64,000 nt of DNA from positions 19,835,997-19,899,996 of the forward strand of contig CM055107.1 of assembly GCA_029204225.1 (NCBI GenBank). The letters are read 5' to 3'. The translations under genes were made by a program, and so were the position numbers. The stretch is from Diphasiastrum complanatum (lineage: Eukaryota > Streptophyta > Lycopodiopsida > Lycopodiales > Lycopodiaceae). This document shows positions 25,538 to 36,499 of the stretch, in pieces. The number at the start of each line of letters is the position of its first letter. The first letter of the stretch is position 1. The notes below the pieces were generated by a model that saw only the letters and a program-made list of their open reading frames with translations, did not search any database and was not told where the DNA came from.

Positions 25538-26080
25538 ATGAGTGAACGTGCACTTCTTTCCATGCACACGATGATCCAAATGGCGGAATGCGGCCCCTCT
25601 CTGGACAAGATCACGATCCAAAATTTCAATTGGCCAAGGATTCCATCAGAGCATGGTTGGGATATGGATGTAGACGCTCGAAGGGCTCTCACCATATTTG
25701 CCAATAAATATTTCAACTGCCCTGATCCAACAGTCCGCGTGGCAGCCACGTACGCTTGGAACTTAGAGCATTTAATGGAGATTGAAACTAAATGGGACAA
25801 TTTTCTCCCCCCCCCCATATTCTTTGATCTTAATAAGGTGCTAGCTTCCGACAAAGTCGAAGATCAGCTGTCAGTCGCTCGTGTCTATTACCGAGCTGCC
25901 TTCTTTGGCGATCCCTGGACGTGCAGACTCCAAGCGTGGGTCGACCAAGACTGGCTGACAGGAGTTCACAAAGCCCTTCACACGCCCAAGGATTTGAAGA
26001 AGCTGGACCGGATTAATTTCATGGAAGACATCATGAGCTACCTGATCAACCAAAGGTGGGCCAAGAGAACCTTGTACTAA
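25538..26080 (+). CDS. Unassigned 180-codon ORF downstream of gypsy LTR (possible gag remnant)
   Basis: The frame runs from ATG 25538 (MSERALLSMHTMIQMAECG) to TAA at 26078-26080 and has ordinary, non-repetitive amino-acid composition. I see no zinc knuckle, protease motif or membrane segment. Segments such as ARRALTIFANKYF and EDIMSYLINQRWAKRTLY look helical. Its place after an LTR is where gag would be in an element reading rightwards, and the other copy of this LTR is also followed by a gag-like ORF, though the two proteins are not visibly similar. A run of nine C at about 25806 may hide a frameshift. Function unknown. Confidence 0.4.
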   Translation: MSERALLSMHTMIQMAECGPSLDKITIQNFNWPRIPSEHGWDMDVDARRALTIFANKYFNCPDPTVRVAATYAWNLEHLMEIETKWDNFLPPPIFFDLNKVLASDKVEDQLSVARVYYRAAFFGDPWTCRLQAWVDQDWLTGVHKALHTPKDLKKLDRINFMEDIMSYLINQRWAKRTLY

Positions 26081-26126
26081 ACCGGCAGAGTGCCGAGGGA
26101 CCGGCACTACTTCAGGCCGTGGAACC

Positions 26127-26919
26127 TGTTGGGGGTATTTCCGACAAAGTGTAAGTAAATAAAATCGTCCAATAAAATGTGTTGCGAGGGCATGGTATCC
26201 TGGACGTATAAGCCCATGGCCCAATGAGCACGCAAGCTAAGTTGTAAATAAAATAATAGGCTTGGGACCTTTGTAAGTAGAATAAAACTTGAGGCCCAAA
26301 GTCAATTTTAAACTTCTGAGAGATTACTTTTTTAGAGTTGGGTCCAATTTGGGACTCACATGAATCTTGTGGATTTCAATGTACTTTTTGTGGACCCTTG
26401 GATCAAGTTGGGTCCAAGATGAATGGATGAGATCAATGTAAATATTAGCCAATAAGGTTTTTGGGGCAAAAGCCTTTCCCATTTTATAAAAAGACACCAT
26501 TTGTACTCTATTTCCATGCTTAATGAGGAGGAGGAAACTCTACCAATTTGGAGAACCAAGCATCCTCATTGGCTAAGCACTTATGCTAATGTTTTTTGTT
26601 GTGTATTTCTAATTGTTTCCATTTCTATGTTGTTGTTTTAATAGTTATGGCTTCTCCATTAGCATGCACCTTAAGCTTTTGAGTTAACCTCCCCCTCAAC
26701 TCTATCTCTCTTATCCTTCTTTCTCTTCTATTCTACCCTTCCCTTTCACCAACAATCATGATGAAGTTAGTTTAGGGAGAGTAGAGTTAGTGTGAGTAGT
26801 GTTAGTGGAAGTAGAGTTAGGTGAAAAGTAGGGAACTAACTAAAAGTAGCATCTATGCATAGTTAGGTGCCTATCCAGTGAAGTAACCCTTGTTGACAGG
26901 TGGGAGGGCTATTACAACG
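26127..26919 (+). repeat. LTR of the TGTTGGGGGTATTTCC family, copy A (793 bp)
   Basis: The segment starts TGTTGGGGGTATTTCC and ends CTATTACAACG (CAACA expected). Three further copies occur in the window: 35958-36290 (partial), 45673-46535 (minus) and 62957 onward. Shared blocks include cccaaagtcaa, ctcacatgaatcttgtg, ttggggcaaaagcctttccc, a TATA-like ttataaaaagacaccatttgtactc, and aatcatgatgaa. No internal region adjoins it on either side, so it is likely a solo LTR. No matching target duplication is seen. Confidence 0.75.
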
Positions 26920-28665
26920 TTGGATCGAAGACCCTACAGTTCTCATCGAGTCGAAGATATTCACTAGCTGGGATGTCATCTTCATCGAAGATCAGTTTAT
27001 CGACCTCAAAGGAAAAGGTAGTGCCCATGTAGCCGACCTATCATATTCTCCTAACATATTGAACTTTCCAATTCCTCAATCGACTGTTCCTATTGCATTA
27101 GAGGAGTTTTGAGCTCCAAAAAGACCCTTTAAAAATTCGTGTAAGATGTAGTTTATGTTATTGATATATTATAACACTAATACTTTTGACTTGCCATAAT
27201 TTTTAATCGTAGCTCAGTAGTATGTCATGTAACATATCATTGGAAAGCGCTTGTCGAGCGCTTTCCAATGCACCAAACTCCGTTAAATTTGGACTTACCA
27301 CTAAAAAGTTATGTCATTTTTAGTGTGGAATCAAAATGTTGACTCAAAAAGTTACGTTATGTAGATTTCAAATTTTAGTGTTTTGATTGGTCCATGTGTA
27401 AGAAAAAATTGAGAAAAAAATATAAAAAAAATCTTTACAAAGGGTCTTTTTTGGATTTAGAACTCCTCTAATGAAGGTCCAAGCTCATCTACCACCCTTG
27501 ACAAACAACATGCCAATGACAAATTCGAAGATGATGATGTTGCGGTTCAACAACTACAGTATGATGAAAATGATCAACTTCCTCTGTTTTCTAGAAGAAC
27601 ATCAACTGCTAGTAGACCATCTATTTAATATATCAATGAGTCTGCAGCCTACCTTGTTCACGAGCCGAAGAGGCACTCAGTCCGATCTCTAGAAAGAAGA
27701 GGCACTCAGTCCGATCTTTGGAAAGAAGCTATGGATAAAGAGTATTCATCTCTTATCAAGAACCAAACATGGATGATTATTGAATTACCTATTAGCAGAA
27801 ACATAGTTGATTGCAAATGGATTTTCAAAGTCAAATACAAAGCAGACGGAAGCATCAATAAAAGAAAAGCCCGAATAGTTGCCAGAGGATTTTGTCAGGT
27901 ATACAATGTCGATTACACTGAGACTTTAAGTCCAGTAGTCAAGCATTTTTCTATTCGACTTTTATGATGGTTTGTTGCTGCAACAGATTTGGAAATACAT
28001 CAAATGGATGTACAGACAGCATATCTCAATGGAGTTATTGAAAAAGAGATTTACATGGTGCAACCCGAAGGTTATATTATCGAGGGTAAACACAATTTGT
28101 GTGTAAACTCCATAAGGCACTTTATGGCTTGAAGCAACCTGCTCGAGCATGGTTTCAAAGGATCAATACTTTTCTTATTGATCACGGCTACACCTTCAGA
28201 TTCAAATGTTTACTTCAAAACAGTGCTGCAACCTTTTATCAATATCACTTTGTATGTGGACGACCCATTGCTCTTCAGCAACAGTATCGATCTGATAAAA
28301 GAAGACAAGTCAATGCTATCTTCAAAATTCGACATGACTGATTTGGGCGAAGCTCATTTTTGCCTTGGTATTCAAATCCACAAAGACAAAAATCGAAAGT
28401 TGATCTACCTTACTCAACAAAGGTACATCTACAATATGTTAGTCAGATATAATCTGGTTAATTGCAAGTAAGCTCTCTCACCAATGGAACCAAGTCTCAA
28501 ATTGTCAAAGGACCAGTGTCCTCAAACAATTCAAGAGAAGGAGCAGATGCGTGAGTATACTTATCATTCGATAATAGGATCTCTTATGTATGCAATGATC
28601 TATACCAGGCTAGACATAGCTTTTGCAGTCAGCTCCCTAAGTCAGTATATGACCAACCCTGGTGT
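26920..28665 (+). pseudogene. Copia pol remnant (integrase end, RT), split by a MITE
   Basis: The start shows the C-terminal integrase motif TSWDVIFIEDQF (about 26960). The coding region is cut at 27098 by the MITE and resumes at 27471. RT follows: EYSSLIKNQTWMIIELP, VDCKWIFKVKYKADGSINKR, KARIVARGF, YNVDYTETLSPVVKHFSIR, then a TGA. Next come LHKALYGLKQPARAWFQR, LYVDDPLLFSNS (the YVDD box is intact), FDMTDLGEAHFCLGIQIH and YHSIIGSLMYAMIYTRLD. It stops at SQYMTNPG near 28662, where the LTR-like segment begins; RNase H is missing. Several frame changes and stops show an inactive copy. The upstream integrase core and gag are gone. Confidence 0.85.
27101..27468. mobile_element. MITE with TA target duplication inside Copia pol (368 bp)
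   Basis: The left end GAGGAGTTTTGAGCTCC, then aaaaagaccctttaaaa, is the inverse of the right end aaagggtcttttttgg, then atttagAACTCCTC, about 35 bp of imperfect inverted repeat. Both ends are bordered by TA (27099-27100 and 27469-27470). On either side the flanking Copia coding sequence continues. TA duplication points to the Tc1/mariner (Stowaway) group, although the tip sequence is not the usual CTCCCTCC. No transposase is encoded. A perfect 14-bp palindrome arm pair lies inside at 27238-27270. Confidence 0.78.
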
Positions 28666-28670
28666 AACAC

Positions 28671-29450
28671 TGTTCACAGATTCTTCTGAATCCGTGAACA
28701 CAATTTTTCTTTTACTTCTTTTTACCGTTCTTTTTTCTATTAGCTACGGTTCTTACGGTTTACTCTTCTTATTAGAACAATTATCACACAGAAGCGTACT
28801 CAGTTCACAACGTATATTTCCCAGCCTGTCAGTGGAGAGTCACGGATTCGATACTCAGCTACATGCATAAACAAGCCATGCAACCAGTCCTAGCTCAAGA
28901 AGATCAGCATTCTGGATCAGGGAGCGGTTCTACAAACTATCTACCAAATCAGAAACAAACAAGAACTAGATTAGACTACTCAACCAAGAACAAGAAACAA
29001 GAATACTAAATTTCTAACAGCATTCTAACAGTCCAAGAATCAAGAAACACCCATTTCTTGATGCTTAGAATGCCCAAGACCAATCAAGGATTGGAATGTA
29101 AAGAAATATGCAAGATCTACACCACATTTCCAGCCTATTTAGTTTACTTGAATGCTGATTCCTACCTTGTTCCACAAACAAGAAATAAATTCTAATCCAC
29201 AACTAAGCAAGAGAGAAAACAAGAACCTAGTTAATCCACAATTCAAAGGAAATCAAGCATGCTCATAGAAACTTCGCTCAAGAACATTGCCATGAACAAG
29301 GAGCTTAGCAATTATCAAGAACTCGTGGAGGATCTTCTTTATTTACTCAAGAGAACTTGACAATACACTCAAAGCTCCCTCACAAGAGAGGGGGGCCCTT
29401 AAATAAGCAAGAAGGCTGCCCATGTGGAGCCCAAGTGGCAATTCCACCAA
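28671..29450 (-). repeat. Candidate 3' LTR of the minus-strand gag-like element
   Basis: The segment starts where Copia RT breaks off. On the minus strand it contains a TATA-like cttatttaaggg (about 29396-29407) and an aataaag signal further on, a typical LTR promoter and polyadenylation layout. The left tip TGTTCACAGATTC forms a 13-bp, one-mismatch hairpin with GAATCCGTGAACA at 28688-28700. No second copy is in the window, so this is an inference from layout. Confidence 0.35.
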
Positions 29451-29517
29451 ACTAGAAATTACATGTGGATTTTGCCCTTCTACTAAAGGTCACCATCAAA
29501 AGGTGGCTCACTCTAAA

Positions 29518-32500
29518 TTATTTAAAGAAACAATCTTGCTGCATCAGAAAGGCCATAAATCTGCAATATTTGGCACTTTCTTGCACGCAAAGATCGACAC
29601 TTGTTTTGTACTTGTGCCCGAAGTCGAGTAACTGCAGCCTCAGATCATCCGGGGAGATTCTCTCTGAAATTTTCGGAATGACTGGCCAGTTTACCAACTC
29701 CACCCGTGGCTTTTTTGTCGGCCATGGATTTCTACATTTGAGTGGCATGTAGAAGAGATCCACTCGCTTCCATGCCGGTGCCTTCAGGTATTCTTGGAGC
29801 CGCCTGCTATCTTTCAGGACTTTATTTCGCCACTCTGGTTGCGGTTGTAACGCCACAATGATCTCGGCCCTGGTGGAGTACTGGCTTTGATCTATATCCT
29901 CTTTGTCTCCCCTCATGTTGGGAGGGTATTTTCTCTCTAACTGCTCTGACTCTCTGGTGTCCGCCATTTTGCCTCTGGGCCTAATAGGGGAAGTTGTCCT
30001 ACGTGGTTGTGGTGGCCTTGCCAGGTAATCATCTAGGGTTTTGGTGCTCGTATCTTTTTCTTTGGCTCTCTTGCTTGTTGATGGCTCAGCTGCATCTGTG
30101 TCTTGCCTGGGTGAGAACCTTCTAGTTTCCGGTTGATCTGCCAGGAAGTCATCATCACCCCCAATGTCAGTGCTAGTTTCTAGAAGGTCAGGGATGGAGT
30201 GATCTGGAGAGAGAGGTGCGGGAACGACATGTTTAGAAGGCGGTGGGTTTAACAAGTTATACGCCGCACCGAGGGAGTGGAGTTGTTGAAGGAACTTCTC
30301 CCGTCGGGCTTTGTATATGTCAACTGGACCTTTTGATGGGCCCATTATTTTGCTAGGAGGTGGTGGAGAGAGGGAAGACAAAAAAGTAGGGTAAGTGGGA
30401 ATAAATGTTTTGGAAAAATTAAAAGTAGAGTAGGAGGAGGGGTTAAAAGTGGGAGGGGGAAAAAATCCTGGAAGCAGCATCAGCTCTCTGGCCACCCGAT
30501 CCCGAGATACCGTCTGATGGTTGGTTTTGCCTGTCTTGATTCCTTGCTCCATCATTCCCATCATCGTCTCGTGGCCTCTTTGAATGATCGCCTGCTTGGG
30601 CCTTGCACGTCGTGTCCCACAATTGGTTCACCTTGTCCAAGACTTGCTGCAGGGCCTTCGTTGTGTCTTCCAGCTGATTCTGGGACTCCAGGATGATCTT
30701 CTCTTGCTTGGCCACAACATTTTCAAAATTTTTCTTCTCGGCCTCTCGTTCTTGGATCAGACGTACGTACTTTTCCATCCGGATGGCTGAGGCCTGTGGG
30801 GCCCCCTCGGGCTTGACTAGAGGAGCATCGACTGTCATTGCACCCGATGATCCGTCTCGTACTTGGTCGATTTGGACCATCTGGTGTTTCAGTTGCTGCT
30901 GGACCTCTTCTAGAGTGGTCTTTTGTCCGGCCATCACAGATTTGGTTACCACTGTCTCTTTTTCTCTCTCTTTAGCCAGCCTCTGATATTGCACAATTTC
31001 TTGGTCTTGATGCTGGACCTTGCTCTCGAGCATTTGATATTGGCTTACCAACCAATGCATACGGTAGCTCGTTTCGGATAGGCCAATTATTGAGCGCTTG
31101 GCTGCTTCGGTGAGCTTCTTAGAGTTAGTGAGGGTTGGGTATTGATCTGGAGTGTGGGATGGTGAGGTTAAACCAAAAAATAAATGTTGTGTTAGAGCTG
31201 AAGATGGAGGTGGGGGTGGAGGGAGTGGAGGGATGATGTTAGTAACTGTTGTGGTGGTGGTGGTTAGTGGAGGGGTCAAACTTCTTTCTGGATGCTCCAC
31301 CTTCTCTAACTCATCGTCACTTATTTCCATCAGGTCCGCAGCATCAAAATATCGTGATGTGTCCAATGTGTGGACTTGCTGGGCCTATGGTTGTTGGTCT
31401 TGTGGTTGATGAGCCGCTTCCTCGTCTTGGGGACTGGATATCCCCACTCCTTCCCCCCCCAAAACTTGTGCCAGTGGTGATGTTGGTGGCATTGGCATGT
31501 TGTGGGTGGGGTGGTGACTTTGTCTGGTTGAGCAGCAAGTTGCGATGTTGTCATAATTGGGGCTGTTGTAGATGTTGTTGCTCCATCACCCCCGTCGATG
31601 ACATGTGAGGGTAACAAGTGTTGTTGTGAGGCCATGGATGAGCTTCCATCATCGGAAGTGGAACCATCTGAGACTAATGCCGCTAGAGATGTGCTCCTAG
31701 CTTGAAGCTTTCTTTGCATCCTTTGTTGCCTTGTGTCTGGCAACTGGGCCTTGGAGGTATCAGCCTCTTGAGCTTCGGAGGTTGCAACTACTTGTGGGTC
31801 CGGTTGTGGGCTTCTTTGATTCTGTACCAAAGGGAGAATACTGGTGTTTACTCGTTTAGGCTGGGATCCCGATGGTGAAGTAGCCCTTGATCGTGCACGC
31901 TTGGACTTTTTTGACTCGATGGGAATGTCCCATGCCTTGTCCGCAAGCTGCAAGTGTTGTTAAAGCTTTGGCCCGTTCTATACTTGTTGAAGAGTAATAT
32001 CTGTCATAAGATATCTTAGTACTGTTATTGGCTGCCTGTTCTTAAGGCACTCATGAAGGTAGTTCGAAACAAACTGTGCCCAATCATAGAGGTTTTGGGC
32101 ATGCAGTCGTGAATCTGCCATCATGTGAAATAGGGACATGGGTACCCTCTGCAACTTGGTTCTTGGTCGTTGTGTGCACTTTGTCAAGTACGCACATGTC
32201 GCTTGTAGTTGTGGGTCATTGATTGCTTCAACTTTGTACTCGTCCTTGTTCTTTCACTTGTCCATGGAGGGATCAATGAATTTGAAATATATTGTCTGCT
32301 CAATTTTTTGAAGTGTCCTGATGACAGCATTTGGTCATCGTGGGAACCCAAAAGGTTGCAAGTCGGCCGGTGCAAATGATATGTTATAAACATAGTTCCT
32401 CACAGGAGGAACTATTAGCTGGCACGATCTTGTTGTAGCATTGTAGTTAGCATATATCATATGCACGAGGTACGGGCTTTGATACCCCGTCAAGACAGGC

Positions 32501-32640
32501 ATTTGGAACTCAATGGCTTTAAAGAAGGATGATGTCTATTGGTACCAGTGTTGCATTTTAGTAAGATCCAATTTGGACAATTGGATGTCAAGCTTATTGG
32601 CATCAGGGTCATCAAAACTGGAGGTAGGGTTGGTAGACAT
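29518..32640 (-). pseudogene. Large gag-like structural gene with coiled coil, multiple frameshifts
   Basis: Minus-strand reading starts at an ATG at 32640 (MSTNPTSSFDDPDANKLD). It goes through TGYQSPYLVHMIYANYN and MADSRLHAQNLYDWAQFVSN, then a basic stretch (SKKSKRARSRATSPSGSQPKR) at about 31900. A Ser/Pro-rich linker and FDAADLMEISDDELEKVE follow. A long coiled coil comes next at about 31080-30600 (YQMLESKVQHQDQEIVQYQR and EREAEKKNFENVVAKQEK), then an acidic/basic hinge (RPRDDDGNDG). A second part, from about 30345, has KGPVDIYKARREKFLQQL and ends LMQQDCFFK. Stops or frame changes lie near 32540, 32340, 32250, 31977, 31935, 31340 and 30450. The architecture fits a retroelement gag or a related structural protein. 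No zinc knuckle, protease or RT is seen with it, so the assignment is tentative. Confidence 0.5.
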
Positions 32641-32710
32641 GGTGAAAAAACTGGGAAACAAGGTTCTGGAAAAAAGGTGTCGATCGAGATTTCAGACAGG
32701 GTTAACAAGC

Positions 32711-32910
32711 GTCGGTTGAGATTTGATCGGAGCGTGTCAGTTGAGATGGGAGTGGAGGGCGTCGGTTGAGATGGGAGAGGAGGGTGTAGGTTGAGATCAA
32801 AGAGGAGGGTGTCGGTTGAGATCGGAGAGGAGGGTGTCGGTTGAGATCGGAGAGGAGGGTGTCGATTGAGATCAAAGAGGAGGGTGTCGGTTGAGATGGG
32901 AGAGGAAAAT
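32711..32910. repeat. 25-bp minisatellite, 8 copies
   Basis: Eight head-to-tail units of the form gtcggttgagatgggagaggagggt fill exactly 200 bp. The first half (gtcggttgagat) is nearly invariant and the second half varies between copies. The same core recurs in the 24-bp array at 36500-36735. Confidence 0.92.
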
Positions 32911-32984
32911 CTGTGTGAAGGATAGTACTAGAAGATACGGCACTGGGTACAGAGAGCACAAGTGGAGGAAAAAGAGCAAAAAGA

Positions 32985-33217
32985 CGCAAAGCATGGCACG
33001 ATCGCAAGTTACAAAAAAAAAATCTTCGATCCAGAGATCTAGTCCTGATGTATAAAGCCAAGGCGATCAAGGAGAAATTAAAATTCATAGGCGAAGGTCC
33101 TTATCGGATTAAAGAAATTCTTAATTATGGAGCCATAAATTTAAAGAAACTAGATGGGACACCTTTTGACACACCCATCAACGGTAGCCGGTTGCACAAG
33201 TACTGGCCACCGCAGTG
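32985..33217 (+). pseudogene. Gypsy integrase C-terminus, second copy
   Basis: The fragment parallels 24126-24357: KAWHDR-like reading, then GEGPYRIKEILN, GTPFDTPINGS, LHKYWPPQ and a stop. Here the codon after GPYRIK is intact, whereas copy A has a stop there. Only the last about 75 codons of pol remain; upstream is the 25-bp minisatellite. Confidence 0.8.
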
Positions 33218-34300
33218 AGACAGATCTAGGTTGGTGGTGGCATATTACGGAAATTTTATCTATTAGGCCATCACAACTAGATCCAAGAAGATCAAGTCAG
33301 ATCAAGCTAGATCCATCAAGATTCAGCCAGATCTGACGAGATCAAAGAAGATCCAACAAGGTCCAAGAGAGATCCAGGTCCAGATAGGATCAAGAGAAAA
33401 GCAGATCATCAGATTACACCAATAAACCCCCCAGATTGTAGATCGGAGACCTCAATCTCAGAAACCATGGCAAAATAAGGGCAAAATTCTCCAAAACTAA
33501 TGGATCTGCTACCAATTATCTATCAAAACTTCTAGAGAGTTACCACTAGTCAGATCTAACATGGATGTAGTAGATTACCAATTTACAAAAGTTAAAAATC
33601 AGATTATCTTAAGATCTCCTCAAAAAACACTCTAAAAGAGTACTTTTTCATGATTTTTTGAGATCCCCTAGGAGATGGCCCTTGAAACTTGGAGAGTCAC
33701 TAGATCTGACCTAGATGCATCTATGAAAATCTCTGCGAGAGTTAATGATAGAGAAAACATCATTTTTTAGTGTGTGCGAAGGTTCCAAGAAGCAGAATCT
33801 TCAAAACCCTCGCAGAGTATCAAGATTATCAAACCATCCTTTGCAAGGGGCATAAATGAAATTAGAACAATTAAATTAGCATGTCTACATGGTCTGATCT
33901 TGAAAATCCAACCACTAGAGCAAGTTGTGCGAGCATTCACTTCCTGCGAGGATTGAACCCTCGTAGACTGTCTGAACCCTCGCCGAACCTTCGCAGGGCA
34001 GTCAAATCACCTCCTAAACTCTCACTGACTTCTTTGAGGTCTTAGAATTTTGTGAAGAAGGTCCTTGCCAAATTTTGGGTGGAACTGAACAAGGGAAAGT
34101 TGATTTCACCAAATACGCACTCTAGATTCTGCTATATAAGGGCTGAATTCGAGTCATTTGTTACCTTTCCTAGCAAAGCTCTGTTCAAATTTTGATCAAA
34201 TTTTTCAAGTTCTTTGAATGCAACCAAAATTTATACAAGCCATCGTTTGCATACTCTGAACCTAGGTCTGCACTCTAAACTGCTGTTACTACCATCCAAT
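33218..34300 (+). repeat. LTR-like region after gypsy integrase, copy B
   Basis: This copy of the 24358-25440 region is diverged by point changes and small indels. It keeps the TATA-like ctgctatataagggctga at about 34130. It is followed within about 100 bp by a gag-like ATG at 34397. Confidence 0.62.
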
Positions 34301-34396
34301 TCTCGTTTTTCACTATTTCTTTTCTCATTTCCATCAGTTTTTACCCATTCCACCGTTTTTCTTACTTTTTAGCCAACTTTAACTATCACTGCTAAG

Positions 34397-35957
34397 ATGG
34401 CCTCCTCACCTTCTGACAACTCTGACACCAAGCAGGTGATCCAGCGGAAGATGCCCTCAGCCACCCAGATTTGGCCCTTGCCTTCTGAAGCCCTGATTAA
34501 ACTATGACTTCAGATTGTTGGCCACTTCTTGAAGTAATGGAGTTCTACCCGTCGCTTTTCAACTCTGACATCCACATGGGCCTCGCCCTTCATGCTTACA
34601 CCACCTGGGACACACAAAAGAGGTGTTTTCACTCCTTGTACCAGGGTACCATGTACAAAAAATGGATTAACGTGAACTCAATGGTCACTGTCGGCATTAT
34701 GTTTGGTGACCGCCAGCCCATTTCTCATTGTCAAGCAAAAGCCCTTATAAAACCTTTCGTTAACTAGATTTCACTCGAAATTCTGATTCAAACTAACAAC
34801 GGGTACCTGATAGAGGCTATCATGAATCCAGTAATTCAGACGGCTGCACATTTGTTGAACAACTTTTTGGTTGTTTCAATATTTCGCAAGGACAGAATCT
34901 AGACCAAGCTACTTAGTCAGATTGTGGAGTCCTTCTTGGGATTCCCTGGGCCCACAGTTGTGTCATACAACTGGCATGTCTTCATCATCCACAAACTAAC
35001 AATCTCCATCAAACCAAACAATCGCGACCGTATCCCAGCGGGTCCCCTGCTGTGTAACTTCGTATGTGCACTTCTCGAGACAAAAGTGCGCGGATTCCAC
35101 CGTTCTAGTCTTTTATCATCCACTGTGTCATACACTAACATGTATCCTCCATCCACCACATCCACGTTTGCCCAACCTGCAGTCATTGACATGACAACCA
35201 ACAAAAGAATGTGTGGCGCTGCCCCATCCTCCTCATCTCCACCTACTATCAGACGTCGTACCACCACCATCACACCAGTAACAAATCCAGTTTTTACCAC
35301 CGCCACTTCCTCTTCTGTACAACCCCCTCCCACTATTTCTGTTGCCATTCCTCTTCCTTTTGTTCCACCCACAACTGCTGCTTTTGTTTCCATGACCATC
35401 TCCTCTATCAATACTACTTTTCTCTCTGTTCCATCTTCTACCACCCCTTCTATTACTATCGCATCCTCCATTACTCCTATTCCCACCGTTGTTAGTCTCC
35501 AGTTCAATCTTGCTAATCCAGGTCATAAACTTTTCACCACCATGCCAGACTACTTCTGTCCCATCTTCTCCTTCCGTCCTCAACACCATCCTACAGTTTT
35601 CCTCTGTTCCATCCATTTTCTCTTTTGAGAATTTTTTTCCCATCCTTGTTTCCACTTCTATTCCTCCCACACCCCCCACTTCTGCATCGAAGGTTGCCGA
35701 GGGCGACCAACCGTTGTCCGATGACGCATTTGTACAAACTATTTTTATTCCATCACTAGATCGAACAGATCCCACCGCCCCAAATGACAAGAGATCACCA
35801 AAGAACCTTATTGAAGACAACGACGACGACACTATACAGGTCGTCGGGGCCACCACCACACAAGCCTCTACAAGCGTCAATGTACCAGCTACTCCAACGG
35901 ACTTAACGACGACCTACCAAGCCTTGGGAACATTCATCAAGGATGCAGTAGCATCCC
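34397..35957 (+). pseudogene. Gag-like ORF downstream of the copy-B LTR, interrupted
   Basis: The ATG at 34397 (MASSPSDNSDTKQVIQRKMP) opens about 36 codons. A frameshift near 34500 leads into SDCWPLLEVMEFYPSLFNSD and YTTWDTQKRCFHSLYQGT, then a stop at about 34766. Coding resumes (SQIVESFLGFPGPTVVSYN, RIPAGPLLCNFVCALLETK) with a long Thr/Ser/Pro-rich stretch at 35100-35520. A further frame carries DDDTIQVVGATTTQAS to 35957, where a partial LTR starts. The composition and place after an LTR resemble plant gypsy gag with a low-complexity linker; I do not recognise a specific gag family. Confidence 0.45.
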
Positions 35958-36290
35958 AACTTTGGACTCACATGAATCTTGTGAATTCTAATGTACTTTT
36001 TGTGGACCCTTGGATTAAGTTGGGTCCAAGATAAATGGTTAGGATCAATGTACATATTAGCCAATAGAATTTTGGGGCAAGGGCCTTCCCCATTTATAAA
36101 AAGGCACCATTTGTACTCTATTTTGGATGCTTATTGAGAAGGAGAAAACTCTACCAAGCTTTGGAGAGAAGCATCCTCATTTGCTATTCACTACTTGCTA
36201 ATGCTTTTGATTGTGCTTTCTATTTGCTTCTAGTTTACATGTTTTTGGTTGTGATAGTGAATGTTTCTCCATTAGCAAGCATAGTGGAAT
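35958..36290 (+). repeat. LTR of the TGTTGGGGGTATTTCC family, copy B (partial)
   Basis: The segment matches 26345-26650 of copy A, from tttggactcacatgaatctt through the TATA-like ttataaaaaggcaccatttg. The first about 220 bp and the 3' part are missing, so it is a fragment truncated at both sides. Confidence 0.75.
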
Positions 36291-36499
36291 GGAGTCCTTT
36301 CAAACAGCTGAAGACACTAATTTAAATGGCAAGAACTCCCTCATCCATCTTTGCCAAATGTATGGATGCTCTTTGTGTAAATATGGAGTATGTTGTGTCT
36401 TTGAAAAATGTTTAAGATGAAAACTAGATTAGTAATGTGAAAAGTATGAAGACTCAGATTCGATCCAAAGACTTGATACAACAAACAATGGCCTAAGCA

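Noticed and set aside
26900-27112. A stand-alone 70-codon gene
   Set aside because: It is the last part of LTR copy A plus the Copia integrase C-terminus read together, ending in the MITE.
30584-31608. Plus-strand frames within the gag-like gene
   Set aside because: The minus strand has coherent coiled-coil and linker sequence; the plus frames are short and shadow it.
35233-35880. Minus-strand Gly/Asp-rich frame
   Set aside because: Shadow of the Thr/Ser/Pro-rich linker of the plus-strand gag-like ORF.
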